A stretch of 64,000 nt of DNA from Acetatifactor sp. (GCA_024693365.1 JAILLF010000037.1:1-64000), one strand, 5' to 3'; numbered from the stretch's first letter, positions 8,339 to 17,790 are shown. The notes: generated by a model from the letters alone, not told the origin. Made by a program: numbers and translations.

Positions 8339-9613
8339 ATGAAACATTATCTTGCCATCGACGTCGGCGCGTCGTCCGGACGTCACATTGTCGGCTGGCT
8401 GGATGGAGGCGAACTGAAAACCGATGAGATTTACCGTTTTCCGAATAGAATTACGGAGCTGAACGGGCACCTTGTATGGGACGTCGGAGCCCTGACGGCG
8501 CACGTGAAAGCCGGAATAGAGTGCGCGAGGTTAAAATACCCACATATTGAAAGTTTGGCCATCGACACTTGGGGCGTGGATTACGTACTTATGCGCGGTG
8601 ACAAGGAGATGCTGCCCTGCCATGCATATCGGGATAACCGCACGGAGGCAGTGATTTCGGAGGTGCATTCCAAAATGTCCTTTTCCCGCCTCTACCAACG
8701 CACGGGGATACAGTTTCAGCCCTTCAATACGATCTATCAGCTCTATGCGGATAAGTTAGCGGGGCGACTGGAAGGCGTTACGGATTTTTTGATGATTCCC
8801 GAGTACCTTGCGTACAAGCTCTGCGGCGTGAAATCCCATGAGTATACCAATGCCACCACTGGCGGCATGGTGAGCGTCGAGACCGGAGAATATGATACCG
8901 CGATCATAGACGCCTTGGGTTTGCCTGCGCAGCTATTCCACAAATTGCAGCACCCCGGTGAGGTCATTGGCGAATACGAGGGAATCAAGATTATGCTCTG
9001 TGCCACCCATGACACCGGTTCTGCGGTGGAGGGCATCCCCATGACGGAAAATTTGCCATATATTTCCTCAGGCACTTGGAGCCTGTTGGGCGTGAAGGTG
9101 GAAAAGCCCATTACCAACGCGGCTTCCGAACTGGCTAACTGGTCAAATGAGGGTGGCGTGGGCTACAACCGCTATCAGAAAAACATAATGGGTATGTGGC
9201 TGGTCAACCGCCTGCGGGACGAGCTATGCCCGGATAAATCTTTTGACGAGATTGTTGCGGAAGCCGAGGCAAGTCACTTCGAGGAGACCGTGGACGTCAA
9301 CGCCAAGGCATTTCTCTCCCCAGAGAGTATGAAAACTGCTTTTGACGCGGCGCTCTTGATAAAACCACAGACTCTGGGCGACTATTTCCGCTGTGCCTAC
9401 CATAGCCTTGCACTGAGCTATGGGGATGCCATCCGGGAGATGCAGCATAATACCGGGGAGATTTACGATTGCATTTGCGTTGTAGGCGGAGGTGCCAAGA
9501 ATGATTTTCTTAACCGCCTGACGGAGAAAGTCACGGGGAAAAAGATGATTGCCCTGCCCATAGAGGCCACGGCAATCGGAAATCTGAAAGTACAAATGGA
9601 GGTAGACCAATGA
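8339..9613 (+). CDS. rhaB: rhamnulokinase, C-terminally shortened
   Basis: FGGY-family sugar kinase that phosphorylates L-rhamnulose. The N-terminus MKHYLAIDVGASSGR and the catalytic-Asp region THDTGSAVEG fit rhamnulokinase, as does GEIYDCICVVGGGAKN. ATG 8339 follows GGGAGG; an upstream ATG at 8249 lacks support. The protein is about 424 residues, against roughly 470-490 for the family. It stops soon after IEATAIGNLKVQM with EVDQ, where homologues continue for about 40 more residues, so the final helices of the second FGGY domain are missing. The stop overlaps the rhaA start by four bases. Activity is uncertain. Confidence 0.88.
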   Translation: MKHYLAIDVGASSGRHIVGWLDGGELKTDEIYRFPNRITELNGHLVWDVGALTAHVKAGIECARLKYPHIESLAIDTWGVDYVLMRGDKEMLPCHAYRDNRTEAVISEVHSKMSFSRLYQRTGIQFQPFNTIYQLYADKLAGRLEGVTDFLMIPEYLAYKLCGVKSHEYTNATTGGMVSVETGEYDTAIIDALGLPAQLFHKLQHPGEVIGEYEGIKIMLCATHDTGSAVEGIPMTENLPYISSGTWSLLGVKVEKPITNAASELANWSNEGGVGYNRYQKNIMGMWLVNRLRDELCPDKSFDEIVAEAEASHFEETVDVNAKAFLSPESMKTAFDAALLIKPQTLGDYFRCAYHSLALSYGDAIREMQHNTGEIYDCICVVGGGAKNDFLNRLTEKVTGKKMIALPIEATAIGNLKVQMEVDQ

Positions 9614-10866
9614 GTTATAGTGAGGCAAAAGAAAAATACGCAGTTTACGGCGTAGACACCGAAGCGGCGATCGGGAAACTAAAGACGGTTCCCGTTTCCC
9701 TTCATTGCTGGCAGGGTGACGACGTACGGGGCTTTGATACCGATCCGGCCAAGCCTTTGACCGGTGGCATTCAGACAACCGGCAACTACCCGGGACGTGC
9801 CCGTACGCCTAAGGAACTGATGGCAGACCTTGACGAGGTGCTTGCTCTGATCCCCGGCAGGCCGAAGATGAATCTTCACGCTTCTTATGCGATCTTTGAA
9901 GAAGGAGAGTGGGTGGATCGCGACAGACTGGAGCCGAAGCATTTTCAAAAATGGGTAGATTTTTGTAAGGAACGCGGTCTGGGTTGTGATTTTAATCCGA
10001 CATTTTTCTCGCATCCAAAATGTGATCCGCTGACTCTTTCTTCTGAGAAGGAAGAAACAAGACGATTCTGGATCGAACACGGCAAGGCCAGTATCCGCAT
10101 TTCCCGCTATCTGGCAGAAGAATTGGGGCAGCCTTGCGTGATGAATATTTGGACCGGCGACGGCTTTAAGGATATTCCGGCTGATCGCATGGGGCCTAGG
10201 CTGCGCTACAAGGAAAGCATCGATGAAATCCTTTCCGAACCGTATGATTTTGAGAAGGTGAAGCCATGCATTGAGTCCAAGGTGTTCGGGATCGGGGTGG
10301 AAGCATACACGGTTGGCAGCGCGGAATTTGCATTAAGCTATGCCGCGATGAACCAAGGAAAATGCATACCGCTGATGGATAACGGCCACTATCATCCGAC
10401 GGAGGTCGTTTCCGACAAGATTCCCGCACTGCTTGCCTTTTTCCCGGAGATTGCCCTGCATGTCACCCGCCCGATCCGTTGGGATTCCGATCACGTGGTG
10501 CTTTTTGACGATGAGACGAAGGAGATTGCCCGGGAAATCGTTCGCTGCGGTGGACTGGATGGGCGCGTGGACATTGCGCTGGACTACTTCGATGCCTCTA
10601 TTAACCGCATTTCCGCCTGGATCACAGGTTACCGCAACGTGCAGAAGGCGCTACTCTTTGCCCTGCTACAGCCCAACGACAGGCTGAAAATAATGCAGGA
10701 TTCCGGCAATTTCACGCAGCTCATGGTAGCTCAGGAGGAGTTGAAGACAGCACCCTTTGGTGAGGTCTGGGACGAATACTGTCGCCGCTGCAACAAGCCA
10801 TTGGATGGCGAATGGTTTCCGCAGGTCCAAATCTATGAAAAAAAGATCCTGGAGGTGAGAGCATGA
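9610..10866 (+). CDS. rhaA: L-rhamnose isomerase
   Basis: 418 residues, the normal family length, with the typical N-terminus (VPVSLHCWQGDDVRGFD) and long conserved blocks such as NIWTGDGFKDIPADR and PIRWDSDHVV. It converts L-rhamnose to L-rhamnulose in the cytoplasm using divalent metal. GGAGG seven bases upstream of the ATG lies inside the end of rhaB, and four-base overlaps join it to rhaB and rhaD, so the three are one translationally coupled operon. No transporter, mutarotase or regulator gene is present beside it. Confidence 0.95.
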   Translation: MSYSEAKEKYAVYGVDTEAAIGKLKTVPVSLHCWQGDDVRGFDTDPAKPLTGGIQTTGNYPGRARTPKELMADLDEVLALIPGRPKMNLHASYAIFEEGEWVDRDRLEPKHFQKWVDFCKERGLGCDFNPTFFSHPKCDPLTLSSEKEETRRFWIEHGKASIRISRYLAEELGQPCVMNIWTGDGFKDIPADRMGPRLRYKESIDEILSEPYDFEKVKPCIESKVFGIGVEAYTVGSAEFALSYAAMNQGKCIPLMDNGHYHPTEVVSDKIPALLAFFPEIALHVTRPIRWDSDHVVLFDDETKEIAREIVRCGGLDGRVDIALDYFDASINRISAWITGYRNVQKALLFALLQPNDRLKIMQDSGNFTQLMVAQEELKTAPFGEVWDEYCRRCNKPLDGEWFPQVQIYEKKILEVRA

Positions 10867-11675
10867 GAGACATATTGACAGCTCCCTTTGTGGTTGAGAT
10901 AATCCGCACCGTGACGAATATGTATAATCATGGCTGGGATGAGCGCAACGGCGGCAACGTCAGTCTGTTGTTGGAGGAGGCAGAGGTGAAGGAATACCTA
11001 AATACCGAAAAGGTGCTTCGTTCGCTATCCACAGGCTTCTCCGCGCCGGAGCTGGAAGGAAAGTATTTTCTTGTTACCGGTACGGGCAAGTATTTCAAGA
11101 ACGTGCAGTATGCCCCCGACGCGAACCTCGGCATTGTCCGTCTGACTGATGGCGGCAAAACTGCCGAACTGCTCTGGGGTTTTACGGATGGCGGCAGGTT
11201 CACGAGTGAATTTCCAGCCCATATAATGAGCCATGCGGCAAGGCTTAAGATCGATCCGGGCAATCGTGTGGTCATGCATTGTCATCCGACGAATCTCCTG
11301 GCGATGACTTATATTCACAGCCTAGATGAGCGAGAGTTTACCCGCACTCTCTGGCAGATGTGCACCGAGTGTATCGTGGTCTTTCCGGACGGCGTGAATG
11401 TCCTGCCCTGGATGCTCTGTGGTACCAACGAGATTGGAGAAGCTACCGCTGAAAAGATGAAAACTGCGAGGCTTGTCGTATGGGCACAGCATGGGATTTA
11501 CGGCGCCGGTAAGGATCTGGACGAAACCTTCGGTCTCATCGAGACGGCGGAGAAGGCGGCGGAGATTTACGTGAAGATCGCTGGTCTGCCATGGGAAAAT
11601 ACGATTACCGACGAGCAGATGCATCAGCTCGAAAAGCATTTTGGCGTGAGAGCCAGAGAAGGATATCTGAGCTAG
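10863..11675 (+). CDS. rhaD: rhamnulose-1-phosphate aldolase
   Basis: 270 residues, class II aldolase family. It begins MRDILTAPFVVEIIRTV, and the zinc-binding HCHPTN motif is present in the middle with a later AQHGIYGAGKD region. It cleaves rhamnulose-1-phosphate to dihydroxyacetone phosphate and L-lactaldehyde. It overlaps the rhaA stop codon by four bases. No terminator is visible directly after it. Confidence 0.95.
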   Translation: MRDILTAPFVVEIIRTVTNMYNHGWDERNGGNVSLLLEEAEVKEYLNTEKVLRSLSTGFSAPELEGKYFLVTGTGKYFKNVQYAPDANLGIVRLTDGGKTAELLWGFTDGGRFTSEFPAHIMSHAARLKIDPGNRVVMHCHPTNLLAMTYIHSLDEREFTRTLWQMCTECIVVFPDGVNVLPWMLCGTNEIGEATAEKMKTARLVVWAQHGIYGAGKDLDETFGLIETAEKAAEIYVKIAGLPWENTITDEQMHQLEKHFGVRAREGYLS

Positions 11676-11898
11676 TCAGAAACCCAATTATAGATCTGGA
11701 TGAAAGGATAGGCTCACCGTGATTTCGCAGTTGACGTTATATATGTACGACGCATATTTGAGAAGCTGTTCAGCATGGGGGCATCGGAACGTTCAGACCG
11801 AATTTTTTTTTGACTGGTTGATGGTGCAGGCTGATACCTCTGTAACGCATTGGCGTGATTGTACGCTTATATGGGTAGAGATACGTTACGGAGGTAAA

Positions 11899-13059
11899 AT
11901 GATGCAAAAAAGAAGATGGATCAGTGTTATTTTGGTTTTAGCAATGCTTGCGGGCGGATGCGGCGCAGTGCAGTTGGAGACGGACGAGCCAAGGGAAACC
12001 GTTGAGACGCAGACAAACGCGGAAGCTGGAATAAGTGCGGAAGCCGGAACGAATGCGGAAACCGGAATGAACGCGGAAGCAGAGACGTGCGCCGTAGAAG
12101 AAGCGCAGGAAAACCTTGACGCGCAGGAGAGCGCCAAGGCAAAAGAAAACACGGAAGCCGCGGTGCCCGAACCGTTTGCATTCAACCCGCACGTTCACAG
12201 TGACTTGCTGTCGGAGGTTGTCTCAGAAGAAACGTGGGCGTCTTTCCACAACATGTGCGATGCGATCCGGGCGGGAGAAGATACCTTTGAATGCGCGAGC
12301 GAGGAAGCATATGAATGGTGCACGGATGAAGTGACGATCGGATCCTACCTGCCGGCAGCTTGTACTATAGTGGTTGGCGGCGGTTACAAGGATGGCGTCG
12401 GTAAACTCAAATACAAGATGGACAAGGAGCAGTTCCTTGCGAGAGAACAGGCTTTCGAAGAAGAGATCTGCAAGATGCTGAACGAGGCAACGCGCTCAGA
12501 TGCCTCTGATTTTGAAAAGCTGATGGGCATCTATGACTATATGTGTAAGTATTGGGTTTATGATTACGGCGAATTAGACGGAGCCAGTATCGAAGAGTTT
12601 GGTAACTACGCATGTCTTATGCGCAGGGACGGAATCTGCGCGGAGATCGCGTCGGCGTTGACCTATTTGCTGTTACAATGTGACGTGGAGGCAATGCCGA
12701 TCGGAACCTCCTGTGAACATGAGTGGACCTACGTCGTGATCGGCGGCAAGGGTTATCACGTGGATGCCACCTGGGCTCTTCATGGGGACTATCCTGAAGA
12801 ACGTTTGAGCCTGGAATATTTTATGATGACGGAAGACGACCGTTTCTGCCAGGGGTTGTTGGATAAAGAGAATTTTCAGGCAGACATGCTATGGATTTGG
12901 AAGCAGGATTATGACTTAGGGAGGTTTACGGCCACGGATGATAGTTTCCGGGCCATTCACGGAGGCGTGCAGTTTGTAGGCATGGACGTGGATAAGAACG
13001 TCATCGAATATGTTACGTGGGACGGCAAACAAAGGGAACTTAGCTACGGGGACATGTAG
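11899..13059 (+). CDS. transglutaminase-like lipoprotein
   Basis: About 386 residues from ATG 11899 or the adjacent ATG 11902, both just behind GGAGG (11890-11894). Signal peptide with lipobox AGGC. A linker of about 60 residues is built from degenerate A/E repeats (NAEAGISAEAGTNAETG). The C-terminal half has a transglutaminase/protease core with a Cys in RRDGICAEIASAL, a His in CEHEWTYV and an Asp in VDATWALHGD. Such extracytoplasmic domains usually act as peptidases or crosslinkers of cell-wall proteins; the substrate is unknown. The gene stands alone after rhaD. Confidence 0.82.
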   Translation: MMQKRRWISVILVLAMLAGGCGAVQLETDEPRETVETQTNAEAGISAEAGTNAETGMNAEAETCAVEEAQENLDAQESAKAKENTEAAVPEPFAFNPHVHSDLLSEVVSEETWASFHNMCDAIRAGEDTFECASEEAYEWCTDEVTIGSYLPAACTIVVGGGYKDGVGKLKYKMDKEQFLAREQAFEEEICKMLNEATRSDASDFEKLMGIYDYMCKYWVYDYGELDGASIEEFGNYACLMRRDGICAEIASALTYLLLQCDVEAMPIGTSCEHEWTYVVIGGKGYHVDATWALHGDYPEERLSLEYFMMTEDDRFCQGLLDKENFQADMLWIWKQDYDLGRFTATDDSFRAIHGGVQFVGMDVDKNVIEYVTWDGKQRELSYGDM

Positions 13060-13137
13060 TCCTGGAAATCGATTAGGCAGGGCAACTATAGATTCAAAGC
13101 GGAAAGTTGACCATGATTTTACGTTTTGATATACTAG

Positions 13138-13171
13138 AAACTAGGCAGACGAACATGTCTTCCTAGTTTTT
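13138..13171 (+). terminator. rho-independent terminator
   Basis: AAACTAGG (13138-13145) pairs with CCTAGTTT (13162-13169), followed by T. It terminates the transglutaminase-like lipoprotein gene. Confidence 0.7.
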
Positions 13172-13178
13172 ACTTTGC

Positions 13179-13370
13179 ATAAAGTGGGATGCCCTGTTGG
13201 AACAGGAAAAGAACGAATTGGATTTGGAAGAGGGGCATAAAAGATATTATTTGTTTGGAATGTTGATCAGTCATTCCATGGACGAGTTCCCGGAGGGAGA
13301 GTATCGCCTGCAGTACGGAGAGCGGATTTTGAATTTCCGGCTGGTGCTGCAACAAAATGAGGCGTGGTAG
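13179..13370 (+). pseudogene. small coding remnant
   Basis: An open frame of 63 codons ending in TAG at 13368-13370 reads protein-like: KWDALLEQEKNELDLEEGHK, then YYLFGMLISHSMDEF. There is no ATG or ribosome site at its left end; only a TTG at 13197 could start it. It looks like the 3' end of a lost gene or an unannotated small protein. Family not recognised. Confidence 0.35.
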
Positions 13371-13436
13371 ACAAGGCAATGATATTCTTGTATAAAAGTC
13401 ATCTGGAATAAAAAAATGCATACCTCAAGTAGGAAA

Positions 13437-13464
13437 GCGAGTGGCTCTTGGCCGCTCGTTTTGT
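13437..13464 (+). terminator. rho-independent terminator
   Basis: GCGAGTGGC pairs with GCCGCTCG with one mismatch, followed by TTTTGTT. It lies between the remnant at 13179-13370 and the alcohol dehydrogenase gene; a TATAAT at 13465-13470 follows immediately. Confidence 0.65.
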
Positions 13465-13515
13465 TATAATAAAAAAAGATGGCGTTCTGAGAAGAAAAAG
13501 AAAGGAGTTGGTAAC

Positions 13516-14694
13516 ATGTTTGGATTTCATTATTTTACCCCTACAAAGGTGGTTTTTGGAAAGAATACGGAGAGTCAGGCGGCTGACCTGATCAAGGAGT
13601 TTGGAGGCACGAAGGTGCTGATCCATTATGGCGGCGGAAGTGTTGTGAGGTCAGGACTTTTGAAGCGCGTGACGGACAATCTGGATGCAGCGGGGATCAG
13701 TTACGTGGTGCTTGGCGGCGCCGTTCCAAATCCGCACTTAGGGCTTGTGTATGAAGGAATTGAGCTTTGCAAGAAGGAGAACGTTGACTTCCTGCTGGCC
13801 GTTGGCGGAGGAAGCGCAATCGATTCCGCCAAGGCGATCGGCTATGGCGTTGCAAATGAAGGCGACGTGTGGGATTTCTATGATTACAGGCGCGAGGCCA
13901 AGGGGTGTCTGCCGTTAGGCGTGATCCTGACGATCGCGGCGACGGGAAGCGAGATGAGTGATTCCTCCGTTATCACGAAGGAAGAGGGGCTGGTAAAGCG
14001 TGGCTACAGCAGCGATTTTGGACGGCCGAAATTTGCCATCATGAACCCGGAGCTCACGATGACGCTTCCGGATTACCAGACGGCATGCGGCTGCACCGAC
14101 ATTATGATGCACACGATGGAACGGTATTTCACCAATGGCGGGAACATGGAGATTACGGACGCGCTTGCGGAAGGACTGCTTCGTACGGTGAAAAAGAATG
14201 CAGTGATCCTCCGCGACAATCCGAAGAATTATGACGCGCGCGCCGAGGTTATGTGGGCAGGAAGTCTTGCACACAATGGCCTGACGGGCTGCGGCAATGA
14301 CGGCGGCGACTGGATGACTCACAAGCTGGAGCATGAGCTGGGAGGTTTATATGACGTGGCGCACGGTGCCGGTCTTGCAGCCATTTGGGGAAGCTGGGCA
14401 AGATACGTCTACAAGGATTGCCTGCCTAGGTTCAAACGGTTTGCACTGAACGTTTGCGAAGTTGAGAACAAGGGAACGGATGAAGAGATTGCACTTCGCG
14501 GCATTGAGGCAATGGAGGACTTTTACAGGAGCATTCACATGCCCACGAACCTGCGTGAGCTTGGCGTGAATCCCACCGAGGAGGAGCTGGCCCTGATGGC
14601 GCATAAGTGCGCGGTTGGCGTTGGCGGCGAAATGGGATCCGCAAAGGTGTTAAACGAAGAGGCAATGCTGGATATTTTCCGTGCAAGCGTCTAA
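13516..14694 (+). CDS. iron-containing alcohol dehydrogenase (butanol dehydrogenase-like)
   Basis: 392 residues from ATG 13516, which has AAAGGAG eight bases upstream. It begins MFGFHYFTPTKVVFGK, and GGGSAIDSAKAIGYG is the nucleotide-binding signature of type III alcohol dehydrogenases. ACGCTDIMMHTMERYF and HELGGLYDVAHGAGLA contain the metal-binding Asp and His residues. It is closest in texture to NAD(P)H-dependent butanol dehydrogenases/YqhD. It probably reduces short aldehydes. The lactaldehyde made by the rhamnose pathway 2 kb upstream is a possible substrate, but that link is inference. Confidence 0.92.
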   Translation: MFGFHYFTPTKVVFGKNTESQAADLIKEFGGTKVLIHYGGGSVVRSGLLKRVTDNLDAAGISYVVLGGAVPNPHLGLVYEGIELCKKENVDFLLAVGGGSAIDSAKAIGYGVANEGDVWDFYDYRREAKGCLPLGVILTIAATGSEMSDSSVITKEEGLVKRGYSSDFGRPKFAIMNPELTMTLPDYQTACGCTDIMMHTMERYFTNGGNMEITDALAEGLLRTVKKNAVILRDNPKNYDARAEVMWAGSLAHNGLTGCGNDGGDWMTHKLEHELGGLYDVAHGAGLAAIWGSWARYVYKDCLPRFKRFALNVCEVENKGTDEEIALRGIEAMEDFYRSIHMPTNLRELGVNPTEEELALMAHKCAVGVGGEMGSAKVLNEEAMLDIFRASV

Positions 14695-14708
14695 GGAGAA
14701 ATCAGAAA

Positions 14709-14739
14709 AACGTCCGAAGGAAAACTTCGGGCGTTTTTT
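14709..14739 (+). terminator. rho-independent terminator
   Basis: AACGTCCGAAG pairs with CTTCGGGCGTT, followed by six T. It closes the alcohol dehydrogenase gene. Confidence 0.88.
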
Positions 14740-14742
14740 GCG

Positions 14743-14793
14743 TTGACAATGCTTTGCCTTTACGTTAGATTATTATTGAACACGTTCAATAAT
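14743..14793 (+). promoter_or_regulatory. promoter with a perfect 22-base palindromic operator
   Basis: TTGACA (14743-14748), 17 bases, TAGATT (14766-14771). A perfect palindrome immediately follows at 14772-14793: ATTATTGAAC, centre AC, GTTCAATAAT. It covers the expected transcription start. The TetR gene begins 11 bases downstream, so this is its likely autoregulatory operator. Confidence 0.85.
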
Positions 14794-14804
14794 GTGAGGT
14801 TGTC

Positions 14805-15389
14805 ATGAATAAAGAGGAAAAATTGAGGCTTACAAAAGAGAAGTTAGTGGATGCAACGTTCCGGCTCATGGAGGCCATGGAAGATCCGTTGAGCGTTACG
14901 TCCAGGGAGATCGCGGCGGCAGCGGGCGTAAAGCCCGGAATGATCAATTATTGCTTTGGCTCGAGGGAAAACCTGATCTATCAGGCGTTCCAGAAGCAGT
15001 ATCTGGATTTTCTGAAGGAAAGCGAGGTCAGGAGAATCATTGAATCCGGCGATACGCCCAAGGAAATCCTGAAGAAGCTTCATTACGTCGTGGCGCAGTG
15101 CCTTGTTGAAAATCATAAGTTTACCAAAGCAATCACGGGATTTGTTCTGTTTAAGCGTGATCTTGGCAGGGAATCCTTTAGCTATCCGTACGTTTACAAG
15201 CATTATGCAGGAAAAAAGACGGAGGCCGAGTGTAAGCTGATCGCCTATGAATTGTCCACGATGATGCAGCTCATCATCTTCCGGCGGGAGGACGTCCTGC
15301 GGGATTTTGGGATCGACCTGACGGACAGGGATGAGCTGAAGCACTATCTGGACATGCGCATTGACCTGTTGTTGGCGGAAGAGGAATAG
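14805..15389 (+). CDS. TetR family transcriptional regulator
   Basis: 194 residues with an N-terminal TetR-type DNA-binding domain (KEKLVDATFRLMEA, then REIAAAAGVKPGMINYCFGS) and a helical effector domain. It is encoded directly behind the palindromic operator and 19 bases ahead of the dikinase gene, so it is probably an autorepressor controlling that two-gene operon. The ligand cannot be told. Confidence 0.9.
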   Translation: MNKEEKLRLTKEKLVDATFRLMEAMEDPLSVTSREIAAAAGVKPGMINYCFGSRENLIYQAFQKQYLDFLKESEVRRIIESGDTPKEILKKLHYVVAQCLVENHKFTKAITGFVLFKRDLGRESFSYPYVYKHYAGKKTEAECKLIAYELSTMMQLIIFRREDVLRDFGIDLTDRDELKHYLDMRIDLLLAEEE

Positions 15390-15408
15390 GTTCGGGGAGG
15401 AAGCTGTC

Positions 15409-17787
15409 ATGACTTATATTTTTTCACTGCGCCGGCTGCCCAAGGACAAGGAATCCTTGGCCGGCGGTAAGGCGAGATCCCTTAGTTTTATGATGCAAAA
15501 CGCGAAGCTTCGCATCCCAGAGGGGCACGTGATTCTGTGCACCGCCCTGGAAGGAACGAAACTGAAAGACGAGGCAAGGACGGAGCTTGCCGAGCTCCTG
15601 AAAGGCTTGGATGCAAAGGTCACGTATGCAGTCAGGTCGTCTGCAATCAATGAGGACGGAGAGAACGCCTCCTTTGCAGGGCAATATGAGACCCTGACGG
15701 ACGTAAGATTAGAGGACGTTCCCAATGCGGTGGAGAAGGTTGCGGCATCCGCAGGGAATGCAAACGTCCGCGCCTACGCAGAGCAGCAGGCTGAGGGAGT
15801 GAACAGTTTGGCCGCACGGGGCGGCGACGAAAGGCGCGGGGAGTGCGAGATTGCCATAGTCATACAGCGCTTTGTGCGCGCTAAGTTTGCAGGCGTTCTT
15901 TTCACGGCAGACGCCATCACCGGCAGGGATGAGAAGATGGTCGGCAATTACGTGTGCGGCGCCGGGGAAAAGCTTGTGTCCGGCGCGGAGAATGCGAAGG
16001 AATTCAAGATCAACGCGATGAAGCATGACGGTAAAACGCCTGCTTATGAAGGCACGGAGGAGTTTGCGCCATATGCCGGGACTCTCGGCAAGTATTGCAA
16101 GACCATACGGAATCTGTATGGCATGCCAATGGATATCGAGTGGGCGGTCTCTGGCGGCAAGGTTTATATCCTTCAGGCACGCCCGATCACAACGTTGCAA
16201 CGCCTGAACGTGGATACGTACGATGTCAATGGAACGCGTTCGGGTTATAAACTTCTAACCAGAACCAATGTCGGAGAGATTTTCATGAAACCGATCTCTC
16301 CCATGACTTTTAGCGTGTTGGAAAAGATCAATGACGTGCTGGGTCTTCCGCAGTGGCTTGACAATATCTGCGGACAACCCTACATGAACGTCTCCGTCAT
16401 GTGCTCCGTGGCCTTGGCGTTTGGAGTGAAAAGACAGAAGGCCTATGAGAGCATGAAAGGGCTCGTGGGAAAGGCTCCCGAGGGCGTGGAGGTGCCGGTC
16501 TCCCCATTTGACAGAAAGGCCTTTTTGAAAAAGATCCTGCGCCTTTTCTTCCCGAAGGAAAAATCGAAGCTCACGAAAAAGCAGAAGAAGGAAATGGTGG
16601 AAAAGCTGGCCGACGTTGCGAGGGACATGATCAAAGAGATCCGTCAGATACCTAGTGAGCAGGCACTGTACCGTTATTGGGAAGAGGTAATGGTTCCCAA
16701 ACTCAGGGACGGCATGGCGTCCGTCATCGGTCAGTCCGGGACTTCCATGCTGCCGCTGTTCAACACAAGATCGCAGATCAGCAAGATTGCCGGCGAGGAG
16801 ATGGCGGACAGGCTGTGCGGCGGATGTCTTGGCATGTTGGAGAGCATGAAACCGCTCTTTTTGATCTCAGAAGTCATCCAGGGCAAGATCACAAAGGAAG
16901 ACTACGTCAGGGCTTGCGGGCACAGATGCCCCAATGAGATGGAGCTTATGGCAACGCATCCCTATGAGGACGAGTCCTACGTGGACAGGCTGATCGAGGA
17001 GCATCGCGACGATAACCTGGACGTGTGGCACATGCAGGAAATGCAGAGAAAAGCCTATGAGGAAGCACTTGCGGAGTTCAAGGCAAAGTATCCAAAGAAA
17101 AAACGGTGGATCGACAAGAAGATTGCCAGGTTTGTCCAGACAAATGCCTTCCGCGAGGATCTGCGCAGCAAGGGCGTTTGGCTCTTTTGTACCTTCAGGG
17201 AGTATCTGCTGCAGGCGGGGAGACTTTCAGGGCTCGGCGACGACGTATTTATGCTTACCTTTGACGAACTCTTTGCATTGCTAAAAGGGGACCGTGCCGC
17301 GGCGCAAAGCGTCAAGGCGCGGCACGAAACCTATGAAAGATATCTAAAGTACGCACCCTTTCCCAACATTGTGGTGGGCCGGTTTGATCCCGAGGAATGG
17401 ATGGCGGATCCGCAGAGGAGAAGCGACGCCTACGTGAGCGGCGTCCGGCTGAAGTCGGATGAGAATGCGGACGTAAAGGGTTTTGCAGGGGCTGCAGGCG
17501 TGATCACGGGAAAAGTGCACGTCATCATTGACGTAGAGCGCATTGGCGACGTGCGGGAAGGGGACGTTCTTGTGACAAGTGCGACAAACGTGGGCTGGAC
17601 GCCCGTGTTTTCTAAGGTGGCGGCAATCGTGACTGACGTTGGCGCGCCGCTCTCGCACGCGGCCATTGTGGCCAGGGAATGCGGAATTCCCGCCGTCGTG
17701 GGCTGCGGCAACGCGACCACGCTTTTACGTGACGGTGACGTGGTCATTGTTGACGGAAGTGCGGGAACGGTAAAGAAAATCTCATGA
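15409..17787 (+). CDS. PEP-synthase / rifampicin-phosphotransferase-like dikinase
   Basis: 792 residues from ATG 15409 (GGGGAGG eight bases upstream). The N-terminal 270 residues match the PPDK/PEP-synthase ATP-grasp domain (AGGKARSLSFMM; VRSSAINEDGENASFAGQYE; MDIEWAVSGGKVYILQARP). A middle domain of about 420 residues follows. The C-terminal 80 residues are the mobile phosphohistidine domain with LSHAAIVARECGIPAVVG, where His750 is the likely phosphate carrier. This three-part order fits rifampicin phosphotransferases as well as PEP-synthase-like proteins; the middle domain decides and cannot be resolved by eye. It is controlled by the upstream TetR. Confidence 0.85.
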   Translation: MTYIFSLRRLPKDKESLAGGKARSLSFMMQNAKLRIPEGHVILCTALEGTKLKDEARTELAELLKGLDAKVTYAVRSSAINEDGENASFAGQYETLTDVRLEDVPNAVEKVAASAGNANVRAYAEQQAEGVNSLAARGGDERRGECEIAIVIQRFVRAKFAGVLFTADAITGRDEKMVGNYVCGAGEKLVSGAENAKEFKINAMKHDGKTPAYEGTEEFAPYAGTLGKYCKTIRNLYGMPMDIEWAVSGGKVYILQARPITTLQRLNVDTYDVNGTRSGYKLLTRTNVGEIFMKPISPMTFSVLEKINDVLGLPQWLDNICGQPYMNVSVMCSVALAFGVKRQKAYESMKGLVGKAPEGVEVPVSPFDRKAFLKKILRLFFPKEKSKLTKKQKKEMVEKLADVARDMIKEIRQIPSEQALYRYWEEVMVPKLRDGMASVIGQSGTSMLPLFNTRSQISKIAGEEMADRLCGGCLGMLESMKPLFLISEVIQGKITKEDYVRACGHRCPNEMELMATHPYEDESYVDRLIEEHRDDNLDVWHMQEMQRKAYEEALAEFKAKYPKKKRWIDKKIARFVQTNAFREDLRSKGVWLFCTFREYLLQAGRLSGLGDDVFMLTFDELFALLKGDRAAAQSVKARHETYERYLKYAPFPNIVVGRFDPEEWMADPQRRSDAYVSGVRLKSDENADVKGFAGAAGVITGKVHVIIDVERIGDVREGDVLVTSATNVGWTPVFSKVAAIVTDVGAPLSHAAIVARECGIPAVVGCGNATTLLRDGDVVIVDGSAGTVKKIS

Positions 17788-17790
17788 GCC

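Noticed and set aside
11719..11898. N-terminal extension of the transglutaminase-like lipoprotein
   Set aside because: The extra 60 residues would bury the signal peptide, and a clear ribosome site sits at 11890.
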